45,061 bases of DNA from the NCBI GenBank assembly GCA_002919305.1, contig PKFB01000063.1, positions 1-45,061 of the forward strand, given 5' to 3'. The translations under genes were made by a program, and so were the position numbers. Within the stretch, counting starts at the first letter, position 1, and each line of letters starts with the position of its first letter. The DNA is from Actinomycetales bacterium. Lineage in GTDB: Bacteria > Actinomycetota > Actinomycetes > Mycobacteriales > Micromonosporaceae. Below the pieces are notes generated by a model that worked only from the letters and a program-made list of their open reading frames with translations, ran no database searches and had not been told where the DNA came from. Positions 8,704-16,746 of the stretch are shown here, one piece after another.

Positions 8704-8841
8704 ATGATCACCTAGCTTTGACGCTCTGACCAGCACAGATGCACAACCGGCGGACCGCCGCAAAAATCGACTCAGTCGAGCCACGAAAAGCGGGCCTGAC
8801 CTGCGATTTGAGGTTAGGGTTGCTTCATCACCCCTAGAGGG
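8704..8841 (+). repeat. Direct repeat copy A (~138 bp, structured)
   Basis: This segment recurs at 11195-11331 with about 90% identity and one single-base indel. Shared landmarks are TTTGACGCTCTGACCAGCAC, the small stem TCGAC/GTCGA, and the end AGGTTAGGGTTGCTTCATCA followed by CCCCTAGAGGG. Potential hairpins are CGGCGG-A-CCGCCG (copy A only in perfect form), TCGAC-nnn-GTCGA (kept in both with a different loop) and TAGGG-n12-CCCTA. No ORF runs through it in both copies. Confidence 0.85.
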
Positions 8842-8863
8842 ATCCAACAAGCAAACTCCGCTT

Positions 8864-9073
8864 CTAGACAGGGGATCTAGGAGCTGCTAGGACACGCTGC
8901 ACTACGGCACGCCAGGCTGGTACTGACTCAGCGAGGGGTAGCCGGTTGGGTACTTGACGTTCTATCCCAGTATTCCACTCAGATTTAGGTCAGCCATCAC
9001 AAAGAGCGGGTACTGCTAGGTTTTCAGTGGCTAGCCACTCTGCTACTTGCGGCCACATTGATTCAGTGATCAT
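8864..9073 (-). pseudogene. Possible decayed short ORF next to repeat copy A
   Basis: On the minus strand ATG 9073 opens ITESMWPQVAEWLATENL... and meets TGA at 8990; the same frame continues as PKSEWNTGIERQ... to TAG 8864. The composition of the two halves reads like one protein interrupted by a stop. There is no ribosome site and no family I recognise. It ends about 20 bases from repeat copy A. Confidence 0.2.
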
Positions 9074-9521
9074 GCTGTGATGGAGCTGATTGAAGTCGAG
9101 GCAGGTCACAACATGCGCAGATCAGACGAGCGACATCTTCCCTAGCCTGCATGCCTGGTGAAGCTGTTGAGCACAGGATGCCGCTGGCCTTCTAGATCAT
9201 TCCATTCGACCTCTAATCAAGATCAAGAAATTAATGAGATCTGCCTCTAGTGCCGAACCGGGGTGGTCTTCTCTGGCGATGGGAGATGAGGCCGTCGATA
9301 TCTCATCTACCCCCCGAGTCTGGAAGCTCAGCGAACAGGGCTATCACGGTGTTCATCAGCTCCCAGCGTTTCGAGTTATAGATCATTTAGCAGCCGCTGT
9401 CCGGATGATCAATCCGAGTTTTGGACGGCGGCAGCCTATGTCAAACAAGAAAAGCAACTCTATCAATAAGGAATATCTGCGTAACCTGGATACTGCGGAG
9501 CACATAGAAAGGAGCGGTGCC
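9074..9521. other. Low-GC upstream region of XRE regulator
   Basis: About 450 bases with lower GC than the housekeeping block. The regulator frame is open back to 9234 and includes another ATG at 9438, but only ATG 9522 has a good ribosome site. No separate gene is seen. Confidence 0.35.
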
Positions 9522-10751
9522 ATGCCTGCCGCCGGCAACACGCTGCCTGAGGAGTCATTCGGTGCACGCCTCAGGCGGTATCGCGAGCGTGCCGGCCTAT
9601 CGCGTCCCGTACTCGGTGGGCTATGCGGCAAGTCGGCCGACTGGGTCAAGGCACTAGAGACAGGAAAGATCATGACCCCTCGCCTGCCGGTCTTGATTCG
9701 CCTCGCTGAGGTACTACATGTCGATGACTTGGCGGATCTCACCGGCGAGGAACGGGTGTCCGCAGTCTCCTATACCAAGTCCAGCCATGAACAGTTGACA
9801 ACGGTTACTGAGGCCTTGACCCGCTATCCCATCGGGATGGCTGACCGGGACCCTGTGAATCCAGAAAATCTAGCGGCCAGGGTTAAGCAAGCATGGCAGC
9901 TATGGCATGGTGCTGGCCGGCACCGCACCGCAGTATCCACACTCCTGCCCTCGCTGCTGAATGACGCTCGGTTCTCCGTTCAGCGTTTAACCGGTGCTGA
10001 ACGCCGCTCAGCACTGCGAAGTCTGGCTCAGATCTACCACCTCACGCAGCTATACCTGTCGTTTCAACCGGTACCGGAGCTAGTGATCATGGCCGGTGAC
10101 CGGGCGATGAACGCGGCTCAGGATGCTGACGACCCAGTAGCGATCGCGGCGGCTACCTGGTACATCAACCACATCTGGCGTGAGGCCGGGCAGCAACACG
10201 AAGCCCGTATCAGTCTCGCGCTCGACGTTATTCGTCTTCTCCGGCCAGAGGCGGACCGGGAACAGCGAGCGTTGTGGGGGTTGATGCACCTGGCTATCGC
10301 GCTGTCACACGCCCGAACCGGCCGCGAGGGGGACGCGTGGCGGCATTGGGACCAAGCCGATGCCGCGGCGCGGGCTTTGGACGGGTGGATCCATCCCTGG
10401 TTGCTATTTGGGCGGGGCATGGTGGATGCCTATGCGGTGACGCTCCTCAACGACCTGATGCGAGGTGGTAAGGCGACCCGACGCGCGGCCACGTTGGATT
10501 TGGAGTCGGTGATGCCGTCGGCAACACGGCGAGCGTTCCACATGATCGAGACGGCGCGTGCGTACTCTCAGCGTCGGGAACCCGTAGCGGTGGTGCATCT
10601 GTTGCGTCGCGCATGGCAGGAGAGCCCGGAGACGACGCAGTTCAACCTGTTCACCCGCTCGGTGCTGCTGGACCTAGCTGAACGCGGGGATCTGATGATC
10701 CGGCGCGAGGCTCGTGACCTAGCACAGACAATAGGAGTCCTCACCGAATGA
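9522..10751 (+). CDS. XRE-family regulator with TPR-like C-terminus
   Basis: ATG 9522 follows AAAGGAG with seven bases of spacing and gives 409 residues. The N-terminal HTH is clear: FGARLRRYRERAGLSRPVLG, then KSADWVKALETGK and PVLIRLAEVLHVDDLADLTG (residues ~10-75). The rest is helical with TPR-like pairs (AIAAATWYINHIWREAGQQH; LWGLMHLAIALSHARTGREG). This is the typical actinomycete plan of a DNA-binding domain with a peptide- or protein-sensing repeat domain. It stands alone, flanked on both sides by the copies of a ~138-bp repeat and by decayed sequence, so it may be part of a transferred or duplicated segment. Confidence 0.8.
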   Translation: MPAAGNTLPEESFGARLRRYRERAGLSRPVLGGLCGKSADWVKALETGKIMTPRLPVLIRLAEVLHVDDLADLTGEERVSAVSYTKSSHEQLTTVTEALTRYPIGMADRDPVNPENLAARVKQAWQLWHGAGRHRTAVSTLLPSLLNDARFSVQRLTGAERRSALRSLAQIYHLTQLYLSFQPVPELVIMAGDRAMNAAQDADDPVAIAAATWYINHIWREAGQQHEARISLALDVIRLLRPEADREQRALWGLMHLAIALSHARTGREGDAWRHWDQADAAARALDGWIHPWLLFGRGMVDAYAVTLLNDLMRGGKATRRAATLDLESVMPSATRRAFHMIETARAYSQRREPVAVVHLLRRAWQESPETTQFNLFTRSVLLDLAERGDLMIRREARDLAQTIGVLTE

Positions 10752-11194
10752 GGGAGACTTTCTCCCCCATCACAGGGTGAGTCGATTCCTCCCCATCGCT
10801 CAACATCGCCACCCCTACCATCTATCGCACCAGGGCGGCTTCCTCCTCCGATAACCGCCCTAGGGACAAGCCGGGGCAGCGTTCCTGTGGTGGGCAACCT
10901 CGCCTCAGCTTGCCTCCAGTGCCGCACCTTCCCCCGAGGTCGCGGTAGTTGGGTAGCCACATGGCCCACCGGCCGGAACGTACCCCCGTATGTCCCGCCT
11001 CCCATGTGCCGGCCGGTGGAAACCCACTTTTAGATAGAAGCACTACAGCACCTAAATCTGACACGGGCCTTTTGCGCCTCAACCCCGCTAAGCGGCCGGC
11101 TCGGCAGGAGAGCTGGTCACCAGATCCTGCGCCACCCCGCCAGACAGATCACCAATGTCCGGTAAGGACCTTATCCCGGATCAGCTATTCACAC
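10752..11194. other. Gene-poor stretch with an 11-bp inverted repeat
   Basis: Between the XRE regulator and repeat copy B I see no supported gene; a minus-strand frame at 10822-11082 lacks a good start. CCACCGGCCGG at 10966-10976 pairs exactly with CCGGCCGGTGG at 11009-11019. Confidence 0.4.
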
Positions 11195-11331
11195 ATGATC
11201 ATCTGGTTTTGACGCTCTGACCAGCACAGATGCACAACCGCCGGACCGCCGCAAAATCGACCCAGTCGAGCCTCGAAAAGCGGCTCTGACCTGCGATTTG
11301 AGGTTAGGGTTGCTTCATCACCCCTAGAGGG
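11195..11331 (+). repeat. Direct repeat copy B (~137 bp, structured)
   Basis: Second copy of the element at 8704-8841, same orientation, 2.49 kb downstream. It ends in CCCCTAGAGGG like copy A, after which the sequences diverge (copy A continues ATCCAAC, copy B TTTGCGT). The copies differ by scattered substitutions and one A in an A-run, so this is an old duplication or two insertions of one element. Confidence 0.85.
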
Positions 11332-11348
11332 TTTGCGTGCAACGAAAT

Positions 11349-11378
11349 GGCCCTGTTCCCGGAGCCGGGAACAGGGCC
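11349..11378. terminator. Strong 14-bp hairpin
   Basis: GGCCCTGTTCCCGG and CCGGGAACAGGGCC are perfectly complementary with a 2-base spacer. On the minus strand it is followed by ATTTCGTT, so it may end leftward transcripts; no T-run on the plus side. Confidence 0.55.
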
Positions 11379-11609
11379 GCAGTGTCTGTAAGGGATGTGG
11401 TCAGTCGTCAACTCGGCGGGTGCTTGCCTGGTACAGGTCAGGTACCTATAGCGGCTTGTTCTACGGGAGGCATGCTCATCAACGAGCCTGTCTGAGAGAG
11501 CGAAAGGTCTAGCCGCCGGCGTTACACCGGGCTCGGGTCAGGCGCTCAACGCCTTGGTCTGCTGGTGTCCTGTTCAGGCGCTGCTTAGAGATTGCTCAGA
11601 AACCACGAA

Positions 11610-11649
11610 GGGCGGTCTCGCCGTCGGGATCCCCGTGGCTGAACCGCCC
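11610..11649 (-). terminator. Putative terminator of tRNA-Ala
   Basis: GGGCGGT at 11610-11616 pairs with ACCGCCC at 11643-11649. On the minus strand it lies 30 bases beyond the tRNA 3' end and is followed by TTCGTGGTTTC. Confidence 0.5.
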
Positions 11650-11679
11650 ATCTACCACATGATCCGCAGATCATCGTCG

Positions 11680-11755
11680 TGGTGGAGCTGAGGGGAGTCG
11701 AACCCCTGACCTCTTCGATGCGAACGAAGCGCGCTACCAACTGCGCCACAGCCCC
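11680..11755 (-). tRNA. tRNA-Ala (anticodon CGC)
   Basis: The minus strand folds as a full cloverleaf: acceptor GGGGCTG pairs with CAGCTCC (one G-U), D-arm GCGCAGTTGGTAGCGC, anticodon arm CTTCG-TTCGCAT-CGAAG with anticodon CGC (reads GCG, Ala), T-arm AGGGGTTCGACTCCCCT. Discriminator A at 11683 and an encoded CCA at 11682-11680. It reads in the same direction as the gnd gene above it. Confidence 0.96.
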
Positions 11756-11861
11756 TAGTCGGCGACTAGAGTAACAGGTTCCGGTGCCGGGAATCGAATC
11801 AGGTCGCCGGTACCGTGATCCATCGAACTGGTCGGGCCTCCGACCCCAGACACACACGGTT

Positions 11862-11932
11862 GAGGGGTACGCGCACCCACGCTGGTCGATGCCCGCCGGG
11901 GCGGACGTCGACCGGGGTTTCGCGTACCCCTC
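11862..11932. repeat. 12-bp inverted repeat at the gnd 3' side
   Basis: GAGGGGTACGCG (11862-11873) is the exact complement of CGCGTACCCCTC (11921-11932); inside, GGTCGA (11884) faces TCGACC (11908). It lies 67 bases past the gnd stop on the minus strand and upstream of the tRNA, so it may be the gnd terminator or an RNA-processing structure. Confidence 0.6.
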
Positions 11933-11998
11933 CCGTTGTTTAACGGGCACCGTCGTGCGGCCGGCCTTAGGGGCCCAAGGTCCTCTGAGTCCTAGGTT

Positions 11999-13441
11999 TC
12001 AGGCCTGGATCTCGCTGCGGTCACCGGACCACAGGGTGTGGAAGGTGCCCTCGGCGTCGACGCGCTTGTAGGTGTGGGCGCCGAAGAAGTCCCGCTGTCC
12101 CTGCACAAGCGCGGCGGGCAGCCGCTCGCTGGCGAGTGAGTCGTAGTAGGCCAGGGCGGCGGAGAAGCCGGGCACGGGGACGCCGCTGTTGACGGCGACG
12201 TTGATGATGCGCCGCCAGGCGGCTTCGCCGTCGGTGACGGCCTTGGCGAAGTAGGGGTCCTCCAGGAGGGTGGCCAGGTTGGGGTTGGTGTTGTACGCGT
12301 CGGCGATGCGGTTGAGGAACCGGGCGCGGATGATGCACCCGCCGCGCCAGATCTTGGCGATGTTCCCCAGGTTGATGTTCCAGCCGTACTCCTTGGCGCC
12401 GGCGGCGATGACGTCGAAGCCCTGGGCGTAGGCGACGACCTTGGAGGCGTAGAGGGCGGCGCGTACGTCGTCTTCGAAGCCGTCGCCGACCTCGACCGGC
12501 GAGGGGCGGCTCTTGACGATCTGTCGGGCGACGGCGCGCTGCTCAGCCCGGTTGGAGACGGCGCGGGCGAAGACGGCTTCGGCGATGCCGCCGACTGGTA
12601 CGCCCAGGGACAGCGCGGTCTGCACGGTCCACACGCCGGTGCCCTTGGATCCGGCCTGGTCCAGGACGATGTCGATGAAGGGCTTGCCGGTCTTGGCGTC
12701 GGTGTGGCGGAGCACCTCGGCGGTGATCTCGATCAGGTAGGACTCGAGGTCGCCGGTGTTCCATTCGGCGAAGACGTCGGCGATGGCGGCCGGCTCCAGG
12801 CCACGCACCTTGCGCAGCAGGTCGTACGCCTCGGCGATGAGCTGCATGTCGGCGTACTCGATGCCGTTGTGGATCATCTTGACGAAGTGGCCGGCGCCGT
12901 CGGTGCCGACGTGGGTGACGCACGGCTCGCCTTCGGCGACCGCGGCGATGGAGGCGAGGATGGGGCCCAGGGTCTGGTAGGCCTCCTCGGAGCCGCCGGG
13001 CATGAGCGAGGGGCCGCGGAGGGCGCCTTCCTCACCACCGGAGATGCCGACGCCGACGAAGTTGATGCCGCGTTCCCGCAGGGCCTTCTCGCGGCGGATG
13101 GTGTCGGTGAACAGGGCGTTACCGCCGTCGACGATGATGTCGCCGGGTTCGAATCGTTCGGCGAGCTGCTCGATCACGGCGTCGGTGGCCGCGCCGGCCT
13201 GCACCATGATGATCGCGGTGCGTGGACGGGTGAGCGACGCCACGAAGTCGTCGATCGTCTCGGCCGCGATGAAGCCCGCTTCGGGGTGTTCTTGAACGAG
13301 TTTGCGGGTGCGCTCCGGGGAGCGGTTATAGATGGCGACCGTGTTGCCTTCCCGGCTCGCCAGATTACGTGCGAGGTTCGAGCCCATCACTGCGAGCCCG
13401 ACGACGCCGACATTTGCCCGCGCCTGTTGCAGATTCGCCAC
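11999..13441 (-). CDS. gnd: 6-phosphogluconate dehydrogenase, decarboxylating
   Basis: A 480-residue enzyme of the pentose phosphate pathway, oxidising 6-phosphogluconate to ribulose-5-phosphate and CO2 with NADP+. The N-terminal Rossmann motif is GVVGLAVMGSNLARNLASREG (near residues 12-30). VDGGNALFTDTIRRE and VGVGISGGEEGALRGPSLMPGG hold the substrate-binding residues, and HFVKMIHNGIEYADMQLIAEAYD holds the catalytic Lys and the IEY signature. The length matches the long (dimeric) form. GTG 13441 is preceded by GGGGGAACC. It is transcribed leftward, toward the tRNA, and is not obviously tied to the next upstream gene 206 bases away. Confidence 0.97.
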   Translation of the reverse strand: MANLQQARANVGVVGLAVMGSNLARNLASREGNTVAIYNRSPERTRKLVQEHPEAGFIAAETIDDFVASLTRPRTAIIMVQAGAATDAVIEQLAERFEPGDIIVDGGNALFTDTIRREKALRERGINFVGVGISGGEEGALRGPSLMPGGSEEAYQTLGPILASIAAVAEGEPCVTHVGTDGAGHFVKMIHNGIEYADMQLIAEAYDLLRKVRGLEPAAIADVFAEWNTGDLESYLIEITAEVLRHTDAKTGKPFIDIVLDQAGSKGTGVWTVQTALSLGVPVGGIAEAVFARAVSNRAEQRAVARQIVKSRPSPVEVGDGFEDDVRAALYASKVVAYAQGFDVIAAGAKEYGWNINLGNIAKIWRGGCIIRARFLNRIADAYNTNPNLATLLEDPYFAKAVTDGEAAWRRIINVAVNSGVPVPGFSAALAYYDSLASERLPAALVQGQRDFFGAHTYKRVDAEGTFHTLWSGDRSEIQA

Positions 13442-13647
13442 GGTTCCCCCTGCGCCTTCTGCATCCGGAAGATTTCAAGATTTCTTGTGCGATCCAGTCG
13501 GTGTGGTGATCCGACGTTATCCGTGATCTTCAGGCTCCGCTGCCTGGCTTTTCCGGCGGTCAGCTTATCCTCCCTCGCCGCTGTCGCCGGCGCTCCTGCA
13601 CGTACGGCTAGGGTGGTTTGGCCCACGGTCATGGGGGTGTTGACGGT

Positions 13648-14388
13648 TCAGAAGTTGCTGGCGCGGGCCTCGTAGGCCTGACCGCGGATGTAGCGGCGGG
13701 CTCGCAGGGTGGCTTGGCGCGCCACCGCGCGTTGCCGGGCGCGTTCGACCCGTTCGCGTTCGGCGACGCGGATAGTGGCGATGCGGGCGGCGCGGCGTCG
13801 GGCCGCTGCGATTCGGCGGCGTCGTTCGGCGCGCAGTGCGGCGCGTTGCCGTTCCCGTTCGCTGATCACCAGGTTGCGCAGGTACACCAGGTACGCGGTG
13901 AGCATCACGCCGGACAGGCCGAAGCCGATCCAGAACCCGGGGCCGATGAGGACGACCCCTGTGGTTTGGAAGCCGAGCAGCAGCATGAGGGCCTGCAGGA
14001 TGCGTCGGCGGCGGTAGCGCCACCAGCGGGCGCGTTCCGCGGCGGTCAGGATCGGCGTTGGTGGGGTGGGAGCCGGGGCCGGGTCGCTGGCGCTGGCCGT
14101 TGGGGTGGGGGTAGCGGGTGTCGCGGCGCGGCCGGGGGGTGTGATGGGTGGCCGCTTGTGGCAGGGGATGGCGGCTGCGAGGGTGGCCCGGACGCTGGCC
14201 GGGGTGAGGTTGATGGGGCCGAAGACCGGGACGGTACGACGGCGACGGTGACGCGACAAAATCCGCGCCGTCGACAGCGCCCGCTCCGCGACCAGTCGTT
14301 CGGTCGCGTCATACCGGCGCACCAGCGCTGGTGCCAGCGCGAGCATGCCGGCGGCGGCGAGGACGGCGAGGAGCACCGACGTGGGCAC
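13648..14388 (-). CDS. SepX/GlpR-like membrane division protein
   Basis: 246 residues. A first membrane segment spans residues ~4-22; then RRYDATERLVAERALSTARI leads into a basic stretch, a Pro/Thr/Ala-rich linker (~80-115), two adjacent membrane segments (RRRILQALMLLLGFQ..., ~128-168) and a C-terminal Arg/Ala-rich helix likely to be coiled coil. This plan, and the position after galU and rimJ, match the actinobacterial SepX (Streptomyces) / GlpR (Corynebacterium) protein, a membrane receptor for the gephyrin-like MoeA homologue Glp in cell division. GTG 14388 has GGGAGGGGAGCGGG upstream. Here the moeA/glp gene is broken. Identification rests mainly on domain plan and synteny. Confidence 0.7.
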   Translation of the reverse strand: MPTSVLLAVLAAAGMLALAPALVRRYDATERLVAERALSTARILSRHRRRRTVPVFGPINLTPASVRATLAAAIPCHKRPPITPPGRAATPATPTPTASASDPAPAPTPPTPILTAAERARWWRYRRRRILQALMLLLGFQTTGVVLIGPGFWIGFGLSGVMLTAYLVYLRNLVISERERQRAALRAERRRRIAAARRRAARIATIRVAERERVERARQRAVARQATLRARRYIRGQAYEARASNF

Positions 14389-14503
14389 CCCGCTCCCCTC
14401 CCGTCACATCAGTAACACCTGCCGCTTAAGGCTACGGGTGTCACGGCCTTGATCAGGGGAAGCCACGCAGAAAACTCTGCAAGATCACTGATAGTGAAGG
14501 GAG

Positions 14504-15139
14504 TCACGAGCCGCGGATGCGGTGCCACCGGGCGACCAGGCCGCCTTCCTCCTGCACGTCTTCGACGGTCAGCGCGTACCCGAGGTGGTCCCGCCAGTCA
14601 CCGTCGATGTGCAGGTAGCGACGGTGCAGCGCCTCCTGGCGGAAACCCAGTTTCTCCACCACCCGACGACTGGCTCGGTTCTCTGGGCGGATGTTGACTT
14701 CGATCCGGTGCAGTCCGGCGTGGTTGAAGGCGTGGTCGGTGACCAGGGCCAACGCGGTGGGGGTGATGCCGCGGCCGGCGTACCGTCCGTCTACCCAGTA
14801 CCCGACGTACGCCGAGCAGAAAGCGCGCCGCACGATGTTGCCGACCGTGATCTGCCCGACCAGGCGGGCGTCGCCTGTGAGGTGTTCGTCGTAGCAGACC
14901 GCGAAGGTCATGGAGCGTCCCTGCCGGCCTGCCTTGTTGCTTTCGCGCAGCATGCGGCGGAACACCGCGGGGCTGTTCGCCTCGTACCAGGAGCAGGGTG
15001 GGATCGGTTCCCAGGGTGCTAACCAGTGCTGGTTTTCCCGTCGGGTCTGTGACCACGCCGCCGCGTCGGAGCGCCGGAATGGGCGCAGGATCACCGGGCC
15101 GTCGGTGAGGACAGCGGGCCAGCCTGGATGTGCGCTCAT
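14504..15139 (-). CDS. RimJ/RimL-type GNAT acetyltransferase
   Basis: 211 residues of the RimJ/RimL branch of GNAT, which acetylates protein N-termini (RimJ acts on ribosomal protein S5 in E. coli) using acetyl-CoA. Visible are GPVILRPFRRSDAAAW at the N-terminus, VGYWVDGRYAGRGITPTALA (motif A, R-Y-A-G-R-G) near 115-135, and HRIEVNIRPENRASRRVVEKLGF near 145-168. ATG 15139 overlaps the stop of the moeA/glp remnant (ATGA), showing that translation was once coupled to it. It lies in the galU - moeA - rimJ - sepX order shared by many actinobacteria. The true target in this organism is unknown. Confidence 0.88.
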   Translation of the reverse strand: MSAHPGWPAVLTDGPVILRPFRRSDAAAWSQTRRENQHWLAPWEPIPPCSWYEANSPAVFRRMLRESNKAGRQGRSMTFAVCYDEHLTGDARLVGQITVGNIVRRAFCSAYVGYWVDGRYAGRGITPTALALVTDHAFNHAGLHRIEVNIRPENRASRRVVEKLGFRQEALHRRYLHIDGDWRDHLGYALTVEDVQEEGGLVARWHRIRGS

Positions 15140-15690
15140 CTTCGCCGATCAATAGGGAGGACATCCACCGTGGTGCCCGCCATGGCGGTGGAGGTGCGAT
15201 CTCCCATCACTAGGAGATCATTCGCCTTGGCGAGACCGGACAAAGTGTATGGCCCACCCGGTGCTGGCCGCACGGTGTACCCGTCGCCGCGGCGCTCCGC
15301 CGCGTACGCCGCACTCCTCCTGTGGGTCTCCTCCAAGGAGGCCGCCATGCCCTGGGCAGTCCAGGCGAGGGGACGCTGGCGTCGGCTGCCTTCGACGCAC
15401 CTGCGGCGGCCGCGAAGGCGGAGAAGCAGGCGTCGGGCAGCATCCGGACCGGACGCCACCTATCCGCCCCGCGGGAGCCGACCGCGTTGAGGTGGACCGG
15501 CGGTCGGGGCGGGCGGTCAGCACGTTCGCGGACCGCGCCGCGTACCCGTCCATTTGTCGGCGTGGTCGAGGGTGGGCCGTGGGTGACGTCTTCGGCCAAG
15601 ATGCTGCCGTAATGCCGCTCTCGGTTCCAGATCGAGTGGGGGAAGCAGCCGGGCGCGGTGCGGCACACCGCCTAGGTAGCGTCTAGGTAG
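15136..15690 (-). pseudogene. moeA: Broken moeA/glp (molybdopterin molybdotransferase / gephyrin-like)
   Basis: Remnants of a MoeA-family protein lie in three minus-strand frames. From the 5' end: LLPPLDLEP, then GSILAEDVTHGPPSTTPT in a second frame, then MDGYAARSANVLTARP at 15553 in a third; LAEDVT and MDGYA are N-terminal MoeA signatures. The last 50 residues (GYTVRPAPGGPYTLSGLAKA... to TTVDVLPIDRRR) read as an intact MoeA C-terminus and end at TGA 15136, overlapping the rimJ ATG. Only about 550 bases remain of the expected ~1200, so the centre, including the MPT-binding domain, is deleted. The gene sits where actinobacteria keep moeA/glp. An active copy may exist elsewhere. Confidence 0.82.
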
Positions 15691-15721
15691 TCGGCGCGCG
15701 GCACCGGCTCCGGAGCTGACG

Positions 15722-16642
15722 TCATCCCCGCAGTTCCCGATCCACGTACTCCACCAGCCACTGACGGAACTCGGGGCCGATGTCGTCGCGATCGCAGGCG
15801 AGTCGGATCGCGGCTTGCAGGCACCCTTCAGGGGTGCCGGTGTCGTACCGGCGCCCGCGGAAGATCACGCCGTGCACGGGTGTACCTTCCTGACGCATCA
15901 GCTCCATGGCGTCGGTGAGCTGGATCTCGCCGCCGCGGCCTCGTCCGGTCCGGCGGATCGCGTCGAAGATGCCGGGGGGCAGCACATAGCGGCCCACCAC
16001 AATCAGGTTGCTGGGGGCGTCCTCCCGCGCGGGTTTCTCGACCAGGCCACCGACCCGGACCACGTCGGGGGTATCGGTGGGTTCGACCACGGCGACGCCG
16101 TAACGGTGCACCTCCTCCCAGGGCACCTCCATCAACAGCAGCACGATGCCGCCGGTGGTGGCCGCGAGGTCCACCATGGTGGGCAACACTGGGTCCCGCT
16201 CGTCGATGAAATCGTCACCGAGCAGAACCGCGAAGGGTTCGTCGCCGACGTGCCGTTCGGCGCACAGGACCGCGTGTCCCAAGCCGAGCGCCTCCTGCTG
16301 CCGGACACTGTGGATGGTGGCCATCTCGGCGGGGCGGATGATGGCTTCCAGGCGCGCCTGGTCGCCTTTTGCTTTAAGTCGCTCCTCCAAATCGGGGCGC
16401 CGATCAAAGTGATCAATCATCAAGCTTTTACCGCGCCCGGTAATAAGGAGCACGTCGTCAAGCCCGGCGGCCACCGCTTCCTCGACGACGTACTGCAGGG
16501 CGGGTCGGTCCACCACGGGAAATAGTTCCTTGGGCACGACCTTGCTGGCAGGCAGGAACCGGGTCGCCAGCCCAGCCGCGGGGATCACTGCTTTTTTCGC
16601 ACGTTGCGCACGCTGAGGCGTGTCGGGTACCTGCTCGGGCAT
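15722..16642 (-). CDS. galU: UTP-glucose-1-phosphate uridylyltransferase
   Basis: 306 residues. It makes UDP-glucose from UTP and glucose-1-phosphate for cell-wall and sugar metabolism. The nucleotide-binding motif KKAVIPAAGLATRFLPASK begins at residue ~16, followed by VPKELFPVVDRPALQYVVEE, the usual GalU signature; GLGHAVLCA and VLLGDDFID lie mid-protein, and GGEIQLTDAM and GRRYDTGTPEGCLQA near the C-terminus. Full length for the bacterial family. It heads the leftward galU - (moeA) - rimJ - sepX group and is followed at 105 bases on the upstream side by the GGDEF gene, same strand. Confidence 0.96.
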   Translation of the reverse strand: MPEQVPDTPQRAQRAKKAVIPAAGLATRFLPASKVVPKELFPVVDRPALQYVVEEAVAAGLDDVLLITGRGKSLMIDHFDRRPDLEERLKAKGDQARLEAIIRPAEMATIHSVRQQEALGLGHAVLCAERHVGDEPFAVLLGDDFIDERDPVLPTMVDLAATTGGIVLLLMEVPWEEVHRYGVAVVEPTDTPDVVRVGGLVEKPAREDAPSNLIVVGRYVLPPGIFDAIRRTGRGRGGEIQLTDAMELMRQEGTPVHGVIFRGRRYDTGTPEGCLQAAIRLACDRDDIGPEFRQWLVEYVDRELRG

Positions 16643-16746
16643 GCCGCGAGAGTAACCGGCGTACCCGGTCCACGCCGATTGCTGTATGGCATGGCAACCG
16701 TGCTTCTGGTCACCTTTAGAGCGTGCTTTTGGTCACTTTGGATATT

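Noticed and set aside
8704-11331. Direct repeats as attL/attR of an integrative element
   Set aside because: No integrase lies between them, the repeats do not overlap the tRNA-Ala, and they are diverged; kept only as repeats.
12704-13675. Long plus-strand frame antisense to gnd
   Set aside because: It mirrors the gnd codons, has no own ribosome site or family content; high GC makes such antisense frames common.
15815-16525. Long plus-strand frame antisense to galU
   Set aside because: Shadow of galU; no start signal or domain features.
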